Made by a program: the position numbers and the translations under genes
The notes under the pieces: model-generated
What the model was told of the DNA's origin: nothing
Databases searched by the model: none
Seen by the model: only the letters and a program-made list of their open reading frames with translations
Part shown: positions 34,245 to 43,570 of the stretch, one piece after another
Position numbering within the stretch: position 1 is the stretch's first letter
How the letters are laid out: the number at the start of each line of letters is the position of its first letter
IMG/VR virus record: IMGVR_UViG_3300028837_001340
Location: 1 to 45,496 of that record
DNA: 45,496 nucleotides
From: a virus
Direction: 5' to 3' (one strand)

Positions 34245-37200
34245 TATGAAGTTGCTCCTATTGTGCCGGGTATCGCCAGTGTCGCCGCCGGCGCGATTTG
34301 TTGATAGCCATGACCGTTGGCGATCCAGTTGATTGTCTTAGTACCGACGAAGACTAATTCGACGATGAACGAGAACCTGGTAACCGATACCACTCGGGCC
34401 GAGTCTACGTTGTCTTGGTCCTGCAAGGTCAGCGATACGTTGGGTGGTAGGTAGAACGGTGAGGGGTCCCCGTTCTCATTCGTAAAGAACACCTCCACGT
34501 TAGCCGTCGCCGTGGTCAACGATCCGCTTGAAGTTCGACCTGGTTGGGATACCACCATGTTCGCTGACTCTATGATCGGCGTAGTGTCTCCTGCGTCCAG
34601 TGACCGAATGACTAACCGGAATGCAAACCGGGCGCCAGCTACATCACGCACGTTGAACGGCAGCCATGGAGACCAGAGGAACTCGTTCTCATTCAGTGGA
34701 TCGATGTTAGCAAGTATCAACCAATCCGCCATGGTGAAACCGTCGTCACTAGCGAATTGGAATTCAGGAACCACTTCCCATTGATCGGAAAGGAAGCCAC
34801 CCGTAATCTCACCTCGACCGACGATATTGTCGATGATTCGAGTGATGAAGCTGGACTCGAGTAATGACACCGACTCGAAGTAGTAATACGCCAATTGGGT
34901 GGGATCGATTACCTGAAGCTCGTTCGCTCCGTTAATAGTACAGTTTGTTTTAGGTCCACCCCAAGGCCGATTCGGAGACCAGTTGAGCAGCAACGTTTCC
35001 TGGAGAATCTCAACACGGAAGAAGTCAACTTCACGTGGGGGTGTGATATCACCGATTGGGAGGATCGCCGTCCAGGGTGACGTGTCAAGATCCTGCTTCA
35101 GGCCAGTAGGTCCGACCGCCAGCACTCGGAAGAAGTAGGCTACATCGACGATGTCCTGGCCGTTGGCTCCGGCGATAGGCACGTCTTTGAAGAAGTAGTA
35201 CTCATTCTTGGAGACGGTCGCGTCCAGCTGCCAGGACTGTCCACGCCACACGTAGATTTGATATTGCGATGTGACCGACGAGTCGTTCTTTTCCCAAAAC
35301 AGTCGGACGCTTGTGTAGGGTATCCGATCGATGTACAGGAAGTTGACTGAGCCGTCCGAGTTGATCGGCTCCTGCCGTACCTTAAGACCCGTGACGTGCG
35401 GAGGCGCGACGTCTCTGTCCGGCGCGATCTTCACGCTCCATGGTGGAATGGGCCCGGTATCAGCGGAGTAGATAGGACGCGCCAGGTTGGTCAACGTTAT
35501 CGTAGCGGTAAGATCCGGACCAGGTCTAACGTCCAGAACCAGGAAGTCATCGACTACGAAGTCTACGATCCCGTAGGAGAACAGGTCGCCGATGTCAGCG
35601 GTTATGCCGCCTGCGACCGTGACGGTGAATGGATCCACCTGGTTCGTTATCTCGTATGACTTAAGGGTGTTGCTGGTACCGTTCACCTCTCGCATACGGA
35701 TGGAGTAGATACCCGGCGCGTTAGTGTCGAAGGGCTCTGATGCCGTGATGTTCTGGCCGCTAATACCGGTGACACGAGCCGGCGATCCTCCGATCTTGGC
35801 GATGTCTTGTTGGAGCTGTACGTAGTCACCGCGCTGGCAAACCAGATTCTCAAGATCCATGCTGATCGTGAAAGTCTCTTGACGAAGTATCGCCTGCGCC
35901 AGGTAGTAACGGCCGTCTCTCCATGCTTGGGTTGAGCGGGTAACACCGAAGAGCGGAATGTCTTCAAACTTATTTGAGTTCCCTGCGTCTTTACCGTCGG
36001 CGTAGACGATCACTTCCTTTTGCTGCCAATTGGCATCGGGGTCAACGAACTTGCAGCGAATGGCGTCCGGCGTGTCGATGAACGTCCGATTGCCGGAGAA
36101 ACCCCACGAGTTGTGAGGCGTGATCAACTGGATAGGGACAGTGGGCTCAACGTCCCACGTCATGCGGTACACACCATCCTGGACGATCAACGCACCTCGA
36201 GCGGCGTTAGCCACCGACTTGGCGAGTTCCCATACAGTCGTTTGATAGTCGACGACCATGTCACACCGGAACATTGACTCATCGCTGTTCGGCGCCTTCT
36301 GGAAACAGAAGTTACCGAATTGTCGGAACGATTCCAGATCGATCTTGTCCATCTCGATAGGAGTAGGCGTAGCGGTACCAGTGAGAATATCCAAGATGAT
36401 CCAGGCTGGACTAGAAGTAATGACCGTGTTGAATTGGCTTCCATTCCATACCGGGATTCTCGCGTTCGCCTGCATGTTGATCGTGCTGATCACACCGTTG
36501 AGCTGGTCGGTTGCTTTGACTCTCAGCTCCATAACGGTGTGAGGACGGTCGAACTCGAATGGCGCCTGATTGAGTATAGACCTAATAGCCGTCAACGTGC
36601 TGATGGACGCGCCGTAAAGTGAATCGTCCAAGTCAGGATCCGCGGTAGTTCGCTTTAACCGGAGCTCGTAAACCGCCGTCTCCGGGAAGTTCATCGTCAT
36701 CATAACGGTGAAAGGCTGCGTAGTCTCGTCGCTAACCGTGAATGTGTACGGCGCGAATGTCAAAGCCGTGCCGGCGCTTGTGTAATCCGGGACGGGAGTG
36801 TATAAGCCTGTTCCCGCATTCACGCTATCTGGATTATCAAATCCAACAGGCTGCGAGTACTCGTATGGGACCGTGATCAAATCACCCAACAGCGGAGGCG
36901 AGATCGGGATGATAGCCGAAGGACCCGCAGGCACAAGCGAAGTGACCGTGTAGTTAGTACCGTTGATCCAGATAAGCGAGGCCGCAGGAATGTCTTGTGA
37001 GATAGTGCCAACCAACTCCTCCGATCCTTCGGGGAATCCGATCAAGGGGTTAGGCTGACCTGCCGCGTAAGTCGGATCGTAGTCGTCATCACCCCCGAAC
37101 TCAGAGCCAATGAACAGGATCGTCGCGCCGTCCGCCGGATCACCTTCTGTTGGAAGCGACGTTGGGTTGCTACCGCCCTCATCAAGCTGTTGAAGAAATG

Positions 37201-38218
37201 CGCCGTAGTTGTAAGGACTTCCCCAGTTACCCCAACCAGAGTTGACTCGCACCTGGCGAGAGAAGTCGTAATCAATACTACCAAATCGCTGCCAGTCGAC
37301 TTCACCCTCTTTGCGGAACTCAACGCTTAGGATAACCGACCGGACCAGCTTGTTGCCTTTCTTGCTCAGATCGAATAAACCCGTTGGGAAGGTGAAGTCG
37401 ACTTGGGCACTGTCAGCCAGACCAGTTGAGCGTATGACTTCCTGCTGTGACTTCAACTCGACGCTGAAGTTCTCGGTGGATATATCCTTGGTGTATCTCG
37501 TCAAGGTGGATCCGTCCAGGACGTCTCTGCGAATATTGAATCCTAGCTCCTTATACTGACCGATAGGAGTCTCGCCGATTCGGATATCGTTGACGTTGAT
37601 GTTGCCGTAACCGAGGTCCAGGAGCATGTACAGGTATTGGTCACGATCACCAACCGTCTGGATATACGGCTCCGCCAGATTGGCTGGCCAGATCCTGTGG
37701 CGACCATACACCCTGGTGACCGCGCCGTATGGGCGAGTAGAGTTACGCTGACCTTGAATCGACAAGGTGGGTGATTCGGTTCCGCCGCCTGACAGTGAGT
37801 CGGTGTTTAGACTCGGGGGTGGAAAGATTGCGTTGATCGCCAATGTGCCTGCGACCGAGATCGCGGCGGTGACGGCTAAGGTCGCCGTGACACCGGCACC
37901 CGCGCCAAGGATTAGGCCGGCGGCCCAAGGGGCGATAAAGGCGAGAGCGATAACCGCGATCAAGCGGAATATGTTTTTACCGCCTCCACCGTGAGCAACC
38001 GCAGCTATGAGTACGTGAGTACCGACGTCAGGCCTGTACTCCTCCCAAGTGCTTCGCTCAATGTGCATGCCTTCAACAAACACCTCGATATACTCGAGCA
38101 TCTCGTATGGGACATCGACATCACGGACTAACTCTGCAACCGTCTTCGACTCGTTGTACGAAAGGATCTGCGTATCCTTATCGGATATCGCATGCGGACG
38201 AACTACTAACTGACCCAT
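34244..38218 (-). CDS. Tail tip / central fibre protein, lambda J-like
   Basis: The 1324-residue protein has the organisation of host-specificity tip proteins. An N-terminal ubiquitin-like/tail-assembly part comes first (VRPHAISDKDTQILSYNESK), followed by the hydrophobic region FRLIAVIALAFIAPWAAGLI...LAVTAAISVAGTLAIN near residues 85-135 that resembles lambda gpI fused to J. Then comes PTLSIQGQRNSTRPYGAVTR with YGRHRIWPAN (TipJ/phage-tail_3 region), and large beta-rich and fibronectin-III-like modules to the end. The fusion of I-like and J-like portions is common in phages of this type. It lies directly after the NlpC/P60 gene, the order seen in lambda (K-I-J). Confidence 0.85.
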   Translation of the reverse strand: MGQLVVRPHAISDKDTQILSYNESKTVAELVRDVDVPYEMLEYIEVFVEGMHIERSTWEEYRPDVGTHVLIAAVAHGGGGKNIFRLIAVIALAFIAPWAAGLILGAGAGVTATLAVTAAISVAGTLAINAIFPPPSLNTDSLSGGGTESPTLSIQGQRNSTRPYGAVTRVYGRHRIWPANLAEPYIQTVGDRDQYLYMLLDLGYGNINVNDIRIGETPIGQYKELGFNIRRDVLDGSTLTRYTKDISTENFSVELKSQQEVIRSTGLADSAQVDFTFPTGLFDLSKKGNKLVRSVILSVEFRKEGEVDWQRFGSIDYDFSRQVRVNSGWGNWGSPYNYGAFLQQLDEGGSNPTSLPTEGDPADGATILFIGSEFGGDDDYDPTYAAGQPNPLIGFPEGSEELVGTISQDIPAASLIWINGTNYTVTSLVPAGPSAIIPISPPLLGDLITVPYEYSQPVGFDNPDSVNAGTGLYTPVPDYTSAGTALTFAPYTFTVSDETTQPFTVMMTMNFPETAVYELRLKRTTADPDLDDSLYGASISTLTAIRSILNQAPFEFDRPHTVMELRVKATDQLNGVISTINMQANARIPVWNGSQFNTVITSSPAWIILDILTGTATPTPIEMDKIDLESFRQFGNFCFQKAPNSDESMFRCDMVVDYQTTVWELAKSVANAARGALIVQDGVYRMTWDVEPTVPIQLITPHNSWGFSGNRTFIDTPDAIRCKFVDPDANWQQKEVIVYADGKDAGNSNKFEDIPLFGVTRSTQAWRDGRYYLAQAILRQETFTISMDLENLVCQRGDYVQLQQDIAKIGGSPARVTGISGQNITASEPFDTNAPGIYSIRMREVNGTSNTLKSYEITNQVDPFTVTVAGGITADIGDLFSYGIVDFVVDDFLVLDVRPGPDLTATITLTNLARPIYSADTGPIPPWSVKIAPDRDVAPPHVTGLKVRQEPINSDGSVNFLYIDRIPYTSVRLFWEKNDSSVTSQYQIYVWRGQSWQLDATVSKNEYYFFKDVPIAGANGQDIVDVAYFFRVLAVGPTGLKQDLDTSPWTAILPIGDITPPREVDFFRVEILQETLLLNWSPNRPWGGPKTNCTINGANELQVIDPTQLAYYYFESVSLLESSFITRIIDNIVGRGEITGGFLSDQWEVVPEFQFASDDGFTMADWLILANIDPLNENEFLWSPWLPFNVRDVAGARFAFRLVIRSLDAGDTTPIIESANMVVSQPGRTSSGSLTTATANVEVFFTNENGDPSPFYLPPNVSLTLQDQDNVDSARVVSVTRFSFIVELVFVGTKTINWIANGHGYQQIAPAATLAIPGTIGATS

Positions 38219-38604
38219 CGGTAAACTCCCTCAATTCTTCTGGCCCACTGGACGCTGTCGTATCTCTCCATGGCGGAGTTATGTCCAGGCAACGTGTGGA
38301 TCATGTGATTCTGCGTCAATACCACGCCTACGTGGACGGGCATCCCTCTGATTCTGAATACCATCAAATCACCAGGCGCTCGGTCGTCGTAGTTGATATC
38401 GTCGAACTGTGTCTTATTATCTACGTACGCCTGATGCACACCCTTCAATTCCTCAACACTCTCATACGAGCCGTCAAGCTTTGGGATACGCTTACCAAAT
38501 ACACGATCCATGACCATGCAAGCAAGTCCCCAGCAATCGGATCCTTTCATGTCGCGACCTCTGTCCACGTATGGGATACCAATGAAATCGGATAAAGCGT
38601 GCAT
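38206..38604 (-). CDS. Tail-tip NlpC/P60 cell-wall peptidase, lambda K-like
   Basis: The 132-residue enzyme has the NlpC/P60 cysteine peptidase triad: GSDCWGLACMV (Cys24), MPVHVGVVL (His91) and MIHTLPG (His103), with the typical DRAPGDLMVF between them. Attached to the tail tip, it would cleave peptidoglycan stem peptides during DNA injection or assembly. It overlaps the tip-protein gene by 13 bases and abuts the DUF1833 gene, matching the lambda L-K-I-J order. The length is short, containing only the catalytic domain, without the MPN domain of lambda gpK. Confidence 0.85.
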   Translation of the reverse strand: MHALSDFIGIPYVDRGRDMKGSDCWGLACMVMDRVFGKRIPKLDGSYESVEELKGVHQAYVDNKTQFDDINYDDRAPGDLMVFRIRGMPVHVGVVLTQNHMIHTLPGHNSAMERYDSVQWARRIEGVYRWVS

Positions 38605-39089
38605 TAGAATAATCCTGGCGAGTTGTCGGGTGTGTATCGATCCCGGGGAAAGCGTTGGTTGAGAATGTCATTGGTGTATAACTCGCCTGAGACCTGGACG
38701 GCGTCATACGAGACATCGCGCAGGATCAGGTTGGTCAGCACCATCTCGGCTTCATTCGGACGGGAGTGCGCTATCAATGTCAGCGTCACTTCAGGCGGCG
38801 CGGTCAACTGGCGTATCTCGCTAATCAACTCGCGGTCCACGTTATCCATTATCAACTTGACTGAGGGTAGCTTCTCACCGTCTTCCGTATTCAATACGAT
38901 GTTGAATGCCAGAGGCAGGTAGACTTGACCGTTAGCCGTAACCTCCACGTTGTTATTCACAAAGTGCTGGACGTCAGGTAGCAGGGTGATTGGGTTGATG
39001 TAATCCAGTTGAAGCAGGAAGAGGAACGCCTCTCCGCTCGATACCGAATTCATCTCCTCCAGTGAAGCTTGGTTGAAGTCACGACTCAT
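38604..39089 (-). CDS. DUF1833 minor tail protein
   Basis: The start is ATG 39089, which overlaps the preceding stop (ATGA) and has GGGAG eight bases upstream; a GTG at 39104 is in frame but less well supported. The 161-residue product follows DUF1833: FLFLLQLDYINP, VYLPLAFNIVLNTEDG, LPSVKLIMDNVDRELI, RQLTAPPEVTLTLI, and a C-terminal F-P-R-D-R-Y-T motif. DUF1833 occupies the place of lambda gpL between the minor tail protein and NlpC/P60 peptidase in many siphophages. It is probably a tail-tip hub component. Confidence 0.8.
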   Translation of the reverse strand: MSRDFNQASLEEMNSVSSGEAFLFLLQLDYINPITLLPDVQHFVNNNVEVTANGQVYLPLAFNIVLNTEDGEKLPSVKLIMDNVDRELISEIRQLTAPPEVTLTLIAHSRPNEAEMVLTNLILRDVSYDAVQVSGELYTNDILNQRFPRDRYTPDNSPGLF

Positions 39090-39439
39090 GACATAGACTC
39101 CCACTGCATCGAGATCTTGTAGGTAGCACCGCCAACTTGCGATGTAGCCGGTGGACCTTTAAACCGCCAAACGGTGGGGAAGCCTGTGATAGGATCGTCG
39201 AAGTCAAACTCCAAGGTGCCGTTCTGCAATGTGATGTTGTAGAAGTCCAGGAAGATCGCGTAGTCAGCGTGAGGTACCCAAATCATACACTTCATATCCG
39301 TCATCGGTTGTGTAAACCGGCGGCGTTGTTTGATCGGACCCGTTTCCACATTGGTTCGGATATTCGTGTTCTGCTGTGATTGTCCGAACTCCCCAGTTTG
39401 TAAGAACTGCTGAAGTCCTGGTGGCCATGTTTCTGCCAT
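39086..39439 (-). CDS. Minor tail protein, lambda M-like position
   Basis: The 117-residue protein has the signature of small distal-tail proteins that follow the tape measure: QQFLQTGEFGQSQQNTNIRT, ETGPIKQRRRFTQP, FYNITLQNGTLEFDFDDPITG and VWRFKGPP. This N-x-x-R-[ST]...G-P-x-K-x-R-R-R-x-T pattern is common to phage and GTA minor tail proteins. The gene starts four bases before the tape measure stop region and its own stop overlaps the DUF1833 start (ATGA), so the whole tail-tip set is translationally linked. Confidence 0.8.
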   Translation of the reverse strand: MAETWPPGLQQFLQTGEFGQSQQNTNIRTNVETGPIKQRRRFTQPMTDMKCMIWVPHADYAIFLDFYNITLQNGTLEFDFDDPITGFPTVWRFKGPPATSQVGGATYKISMQWESMS

Positions 39440-39442
39440 GAT

Positions 39443-41320
39443 CTATCTCCCTTTCCGCGATAGCCCGAAGCTACTGTTGAGTGACTTGTCGAATGAGCCA
39501 TTACCCAAACCTTGGTTGACAGCCTTCGATATCATCACGTCTATTGTCATGCCGTCGGATGAAGTCGTTACCTCAGCCTCGTTTCCGGACTCGTTAATGA
39601 TGTTGACGGTTACACCCCCGCCGCCACTCGCCTGGACACCGAGCTTACCGCCTTTGCCTCGCGTAAGCGGCATGATCGCCTCAGGTCCCGCCTCACCCAT
39701 GAGGCCTGCGCCGTTCTTCATTGGGAAGACTGTCGGGCTGCTGACCACACCGCCTTTCGCGAAGGCAGTCATATTGCCATTCGACATGACGGCGCCATTC
39801 GCTGCAGGCGATAGCATCCCCGGGAACGCGCTAGTCAATGCGTTCATGATCTGCGTCTGGATAATGAGCTTGGCCAGATCCGCCAGGATGGATTCGGTCA
39901 TATCCGAGAATGACTGCTCGCCTGTCAACGCGAAGTCAACGAACGCGGAGGACATTGCGCCGGCTGTTTTACGTGCCGCATCGGCGACCGCCTGCAGTTC
40001 CGCCGATGTCTTCGTGCCTCCTTCCTTGGCGGCCTTAGGCATGCCTTGGAATAGTGACCGCTGGACTTCGGCTAACTCTTCGTCCATCAACCCGAGGTCG
40101 GCTATAATCTTGGTCAACCAGAGCTCGTACTCTTTCAGGCCGATGGCGCCGGTTAGATATGCGTCGGCTAATACCTCGATTGATTCCTTGGCGCCCATTA
40201 ACTCGGGTTGCGTGAGCTTCAAGAACTCCAGATGAGCGGCTTGCTTTACGCGAAGTATCTCGGCGGCTTCGGCGGCTCGTAGGTCAGCCTCCGCCTGTTC
40301 GTCCGTCGCGCCAGCTGCAACCAGGAGATGGTACTTCTCCAAAGCTATATTGATCTGGGTCTGGCGTTGTTCCTGTTCCGTGAGGTTCTTGTTCAACAAT
40401 GTTTGAGCGGCCGCCCGCACGTCTCCGTCGGCCATCATGTCTTTGGTTATCTTAAGGAGTTTCTGCTCCTCTAGGATCAATGCCCTCATCGGTATCGCGG
40501 CAGCGTCAAGAGCTTCCTCTAACTCTTCAACCGTCTTCGCCCCTTTGCCTATCTCTTCACGAGGTATGACGTCGAGCTGTCGAGCCAATTCAACAAATAC
40601 CGCCAAGCCTTTATTCAGCTTGCTCGCGAACACTTCACTCAATTCGCCTAACGCATCTTGTAATGCTTCGGCTCCTCGAACGGTGTCGTCTTCCAGGATG
40701 CCGCCTAGTTCCTTAGCTCGGTTGCGGAATTCCTGGAGACCAATGGATCCTTTGCGTAAGAGGTTGACCAAGGCTGCGCCTTCGGTGTCAAACGCTTTAA
40801 ACGCCAATCGCAATTGTTCTTGGGAATCCTCGGTATTCGCTATGACATCGGCGTAGTCGTTCAACACATCGCCCAACGCTCGAGTTCGGCCTTGAGCGTT
40901 CTGCGTTTCAATGCCGTATTCCTTGAAGACCTTCGCCAGGACACCAGTCCCTTTGGCGGCTTCACCTACACGACGTGAGAAACGTTGAAGGCCGACGTCC
41001 AGGTTCCTGACATCAACGCCTGCCTGACCGGCTGCGAATCGTAGTTCCTGGAGTTCGGAGATACCGACGCCAATCTTATCGGCCGTCTTGCCGATCTCAT
41101 CAGCTGCCCTAATCTGGCTTTTGATGAAGACGCCAACTGCGGCCGCGGCTGCGGCGAATGCGAGTGCACCTTTAGCGAGGGTTTTGCCGACGTCTGCGAC
41201 TGATAGGCTTGTCTTCTTGCTTTGCTTGCTGGTTTCGTCCAGGCTTTTGTCCAGCTTGTCTAACTCGCGTTGAGCCGACTTGCTGTCCACCGTGATCTTG
41301 ATTTCCGCTTCTCTGGCCAC
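39443..41320 (-). CDS. Tail tape measure protein
   Basis: The start is GTG 41320, with AGAGGTGATT nine bases upstream. The 625-residue protein begins EIKITVDSKSAQRELDKLDK, the usual tape-measure N-terminus, then has a helical/coiled-coil body with hydrophobic segments (LAFAAAAAAVGVFI near residue 53). It ends with a lambda-H-like C-terminal part (AGAMSSAFVDFALTGEQSF...LAKLIIQTQIMNALTSAF and GLMGEAGPEAIMPL). At about 1.5 angstrom per residue the helical length corresponds to a tail of roughly 90 nm. The N-terminal coding region overlaps the end of the frameshifted chaperone product. Confidence 0.88.
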   Translation of the reverse strand: MAREAEIKITVDSKSAQRELDKLDKSLDETSKQSKKTSLSVADVGKTLAKGALAFAAAAAAVGVFIKSQIRAADEIGKTADKIGVGISELQELRFAAGQAGVDVRNLDVGLQRFSRRVGEAAKGTGVLAKVFKEYGIETQNAQGRTRALGDVLNDYADVIANTEDSQEQLRLAFKAFDTEGAALVNLLRKGSIGLQEFRNRAKELGGILEDDTVRGAEALQDALGELSEVFASKLNKGLAVFVELARQLDVIPREEIGKGAKTVEELEEALDAAAIPMRALILEEQKLLKITKDMMADGDVRAAAQTLLNKNLTEQEQRQTQINIALEKYHLLVAAGATDEQAEADLRAAEAAEILRVKQAAHLEFLKLTQPELMGAKESIEVLADAYLTGAIGLKEYELWLTKIIADLGLMDEELAEVQRSLFQGMPKAAKEGGTKTSAELQAVADAARKTAGAMSSAFVDFALTGEQSFSDMTESILADLAKLIIQTQIMNALTSAFPGMLSPAANGAVMSNGNMTAFAKGGVVSSPTVFPMKNGAGLMGEAGPEAIMPLTRGKGGKLGVQASGGGGVTVNIINESGNEAEVTTSSDGMTIDVMISKAVNQGLGNGSFDKSLNSSFGLSRKGR

Positions 41321-41606
41321 GACTAATCACCTCTTCTTTCTGTATACGTAACATCGAAGAGATAATCTTTATGAACATCTCAGCGGATCCTAGTAGATCA
41401 ACTACTGCCGAGTATTCAATTATCTCCCCAATGCGTGGGGGTTCGCCTCCACTGGTTAGGACTAAATAATGCCTGTAGTAGTAGTCGACTTCACCATCTA
41501 CTTCGGGCTTAAAGTCCAGGGGCGTGGGTTGCCCCTTCTTCTTCAACCGCTCCCAAAACTTTAAGCGGGTGCCGTGCTCAATTTCCCATCTGAAGGCGTC
41601 AAGGAC
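41172..41606 (-). CDS. Tail assembly chaperone GT: T-like extension made by -1 frameshift
   Basis: The reading frame that follows the slippery site has no good start of its own but reads through to 41172 as a plausible protein: VLDAFRWEIEHGTRLKFWER, LKKKGQPTPLDFKPEVDGEV, EYSAVVDLLGSAEMFIKI. Joined after codon 122 of the upstream gene (41971 to 41606) it gives a 266-residue G-T fusion. In lambda and most long-tailed phages the same device yields about a few percent of a fusion chaperone that bridges the tape measure and tube subunits. The last 50 codons overlap the tape measure gene. Coordinates given are for the extension only. Confidence 0.8.
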   Translation of the reverse strand, partial: VLDAFRWEIEHGTRLKFWERLKKKGQPTPLDFKPEVDGEVDYYYRHYLVLTSGGEPPRIGEIIEYSAVVDLLGSAEMFIKIISSMLRIQKEEVISRGQRSGNQDHGGQQVGSTRVRQAGQKPGRNQQAKQEDKPISRRRRQNPR

Positions 41607-41971
41607 TTTTTTACTGAAAGTTCCTGAGAGCGATGAAAGAAGTTAGACTCCATCATCGCGTTGCGCATTATAAATTCATACGCATACTCATCATCGCGGA
41701 GTAGAGACATCGCGTTCTCGACGGTGTACTCAATCTCCTGGTCTTCAATATTAAAGTTGGACCAACCAACCAGGATCGTACCGGGGATAGAACGTACATT
41801 CACCTCCCGGTAATCCTCGTCGGTCAACTCTTCGCGGCCCGTCTCGATCTTGATCTCTCCAATCGCCTTTTGTGTAGCTGCGATATGGATTGCTGAAGAC
41901 GATCGGGCAATCTCCAATATGACACCGAAGAAATCCTTTTCCACGGTCTTTACGGCGTTTACTATTTTCAT
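41561..41971 (-). CDS. Tail assembly chaperone, G-like
   Basis: The 136-residue product lies between the tube protein and the tape measure, the invariable position of the tail assembly chaperone G. It starts MKIVNAVKTVEKDFFGVILE, with a beta-rich middle and an acidic region. In its last 15 codons (near SVKKSLTPSDG) is the A-AAA-AAG slippery site giving the GT fusion. The zero-frame tail after the site is short and low in complexity, typical of G proteins that end soon after the shift site. It binds the tape measure to keep it soluble during tail assembly. Confidence 0.82.
   Translation of the reverse strand: MKIVNAVKTVEKDFFGVILEIARSSSAIHIAATQKAIGEIKIETGREELTDEDYREVNVRSIPGTILVGWSNFNIEDQEIEYTVENAMSLLRDDEYAYEFIMRNAMMESNFFHRSQELSVKKSLTPSDGKLSTAPA
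41606..41612 (-). promoter_or_regulatory. -1 programmed frameshift slippery site A AAA AAG
   Basis: Read on the minus strand, codons gtA-AAA-AAG form the canonical dnaX-type slippery heptamer in the zero frame of the chaperone gene. It is 14 codons before the zero-frame stop region, and the -1 frame is open downstream for 144 residues. Confidence 0.85.
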
Positions 41972-41980
41972 GCTTACCTC

Positions 41981-43150
41981 TTAAGCCGGAATGATATCGA
42001 ACTGGAGAGTGTAATCATACGTTGGATCACGTAACGCGCGGAACGTACCATTCTGCATCATGAACTCGTCTTTCCCGGGGATAGGTTCCTCAAGAGTTTC
42101 GAATTTGCAGTAAGGCATGCTCATCACGATCGTGTTACCAACCGCATCCACCAGTGCAATGGAGAGTGAGAACGACTGCGATGCCCGGAAGAGGTTGTAC
42201 GCCGAAAGATCTTCGAAGTAAATCTCAATGTCACCTGTTGGATCCAAGGTGAAGCTCGCCAGATCAATGGCGCCGAGTGTACCAATCGCTTTAGCCGGAT
42301 TGATGTTGTTGTTGATAGACAGGTTCAACGTCATGAACTCAGTAGAGACCGGAAGGCCTGTTACTTCGATCGACGCCACGCTTGTCACGGAGTTCATTAA
42401 CGAGTAAGATGCTACATCGGTAATCGTCTCACCCGCGATTGGCGTGATAGTCCCTTCGCTTGTCAAACCAATGATGTCCATGGAGCCGGTGAGAATTGCC
42501 GCCGTCTCGTAGTTGAATACCATCTGGCCGATCTCGCATCCTCGGAAGTAGAAGATACTCTCAACACCGCCGGAAGGCTCAACGCTCTTACGGAACGAGT
42601 ATGTCTGAGCTGCTTCGGCTCCGTTGCGATATGACGCGGCATCGAATGAGACTGCGTCGCCTGCACCCACTGTTACCAGGTTGACGTCCGTCACGATCAG
42701 GTCGGTCGCGGTGGAGGACACCACTTGCTTCGGACCATTGTTAGCGGCGTCGGTGAATCCGCTCACGTTCACGAACATGTTAGGCGTGAGAGTGGAGAAG
42801 TCCACGGCGCCAGACGTCGTATAGGTATTGGTTCCCGAAGTGACTGAGACATCACTGCCGGACACATTGAGAACCGTCGGTGCGAGACCTTGGAGCAATG
42901 CGACTAGGAATGGAGACCACGCTTCGAATGTTAACTCGAAGGGGGTGGATCCGGTTGAGTCTTCGTCAACGGCAATCAAGTCGTCGGTTTGTCGGTCATT
43001 ACGAATGGCTTCAGAAACCGCGGTTGCGATTTGGGTCTGAAGACCGTTACCCGTAACCGGCAACGACTGGAAAGTCGGTGTGACTGGGGTAGTACCAGGA
43101 GTTACCTCCTCGACATACGCCAGGTCCGTGCGGTTTGTTGAAGTTACCAT
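41981..43150 (-). CDS. Major tail tube protein
   Basis: The 389-residue protein resembles the Phage_tube_2 family: N-terminal LAYVEEVTPGTTPVTPTFQ, TGNGLQTQIATAVSEAIRND and FELTFEAWSPFLVALLQG, followed by beta-sandwich regions. Residues about 93-170 look like an inserted Ig-like or HN-type decoration domain (VSVTSGTNTYTTSGAVDFST...FVNVSGFTD). It is followed directly by the tail chaperone genes and preceded by the tail terminator gene, the standard siphovirus order. It polymerises in hexamer rings around the tape measure. Confidence 0.85.
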   Translation of the reverse strand: MVTSTNRTDLAYVEEVTPGTTPVTPTFQSLPVTGNGLQTQIATAVSEAIRNDRQTDDLIAVDEDSTGSTPFELTFEAWSPFLVALLQGLAPTVLNVSGSDVSVTSGTNTYTTSGAVDFSTLTPNMFVNVSGFTDAANNGPKQVVSSTATDLIVTDVNLVTVGAGDAVSFDAASYRNGAEAAQTYSFRKSVEPSGGVESIFYFRGCEIGQMVFNYETAAILTGSMDIIGLTSEGTITPIAGETITDVASYSLMNSVTSVASIEVTGLPVSTEFMTLNLSINNNINPAKAIGTLGAIDLASFTLDPTGDIEIYFEDLSAYNLFRASQSFSLSIALVDAVGNTIVMSMPYCKFETLEEPIPGKDEFMMQNGTFRALRDPTYDYTLQFDIIPA

Positions 43151-43165
43151 TTGTGTATCCTCTCG

Positions 43166-43570
43166 CTAAGTAGCTTGAAATGGGATTGTTACGTTCATCT
43201 GAAACCAGTCGTTGCCGTCATCACCGATACGAAGAGTCTCACCAGCATAAAACCAGAGAGTGCTATTCACACCGAGATGCTTGTTCTCAAATATAGCGAG
43301 AAACTCATCGGCAAGTTCTTGGCTCAGTCTTGAACCTGTGTTGAGCAGCGTGAATATCTGCAACGATAAAATACCGTTGCGGGTCACGCCGTTCGGATCT
43401 GTTCCAAGAGTCCTGTTCTCACTATCAACCGGGATAATGATGAACCGAACCCATGGGTATTTTTGTGTTTCTTGAGGCACGTTGTCGTATGCGACGGTAG
43501 ACGTACCGATCCATTGAGCTTCCATCGTACTCTGGAGGAGCTGCTCAATTTCTTCGTAGGTCATCGTCAT
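43166..43570 (-). CDS. Tail terminator protein (DUF4128-like)
   Basis: The 134-residue protein has the pattern of tail terminators (lambda gpU / DUF4128): helical start (YEEIEQLLQSTMEAQW), the strand segment YPWVRFIIIPVDSENRTLG, and RNGILSLQIFTLLNTGSR, which are conserved in that family. It stops the tube polymerisation and joins it to the neck. Its start overlaps the preceding gene by one base, and it precedes the tube gene, the usual order. Confidence 0.78.
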   Translation of the reverse strand: MTMTYEEIEQLLQSTMEAQWIGTSTVAYDNVPQETQKYPWVRFIIIPVDSENRTLGTDPNGVTRNGILSLQIFTLLNTGSRLSQELADEFLAIFENKHLGVNSTLWFYAGETLRIGDDGNDWFQMNVTIPFQAT

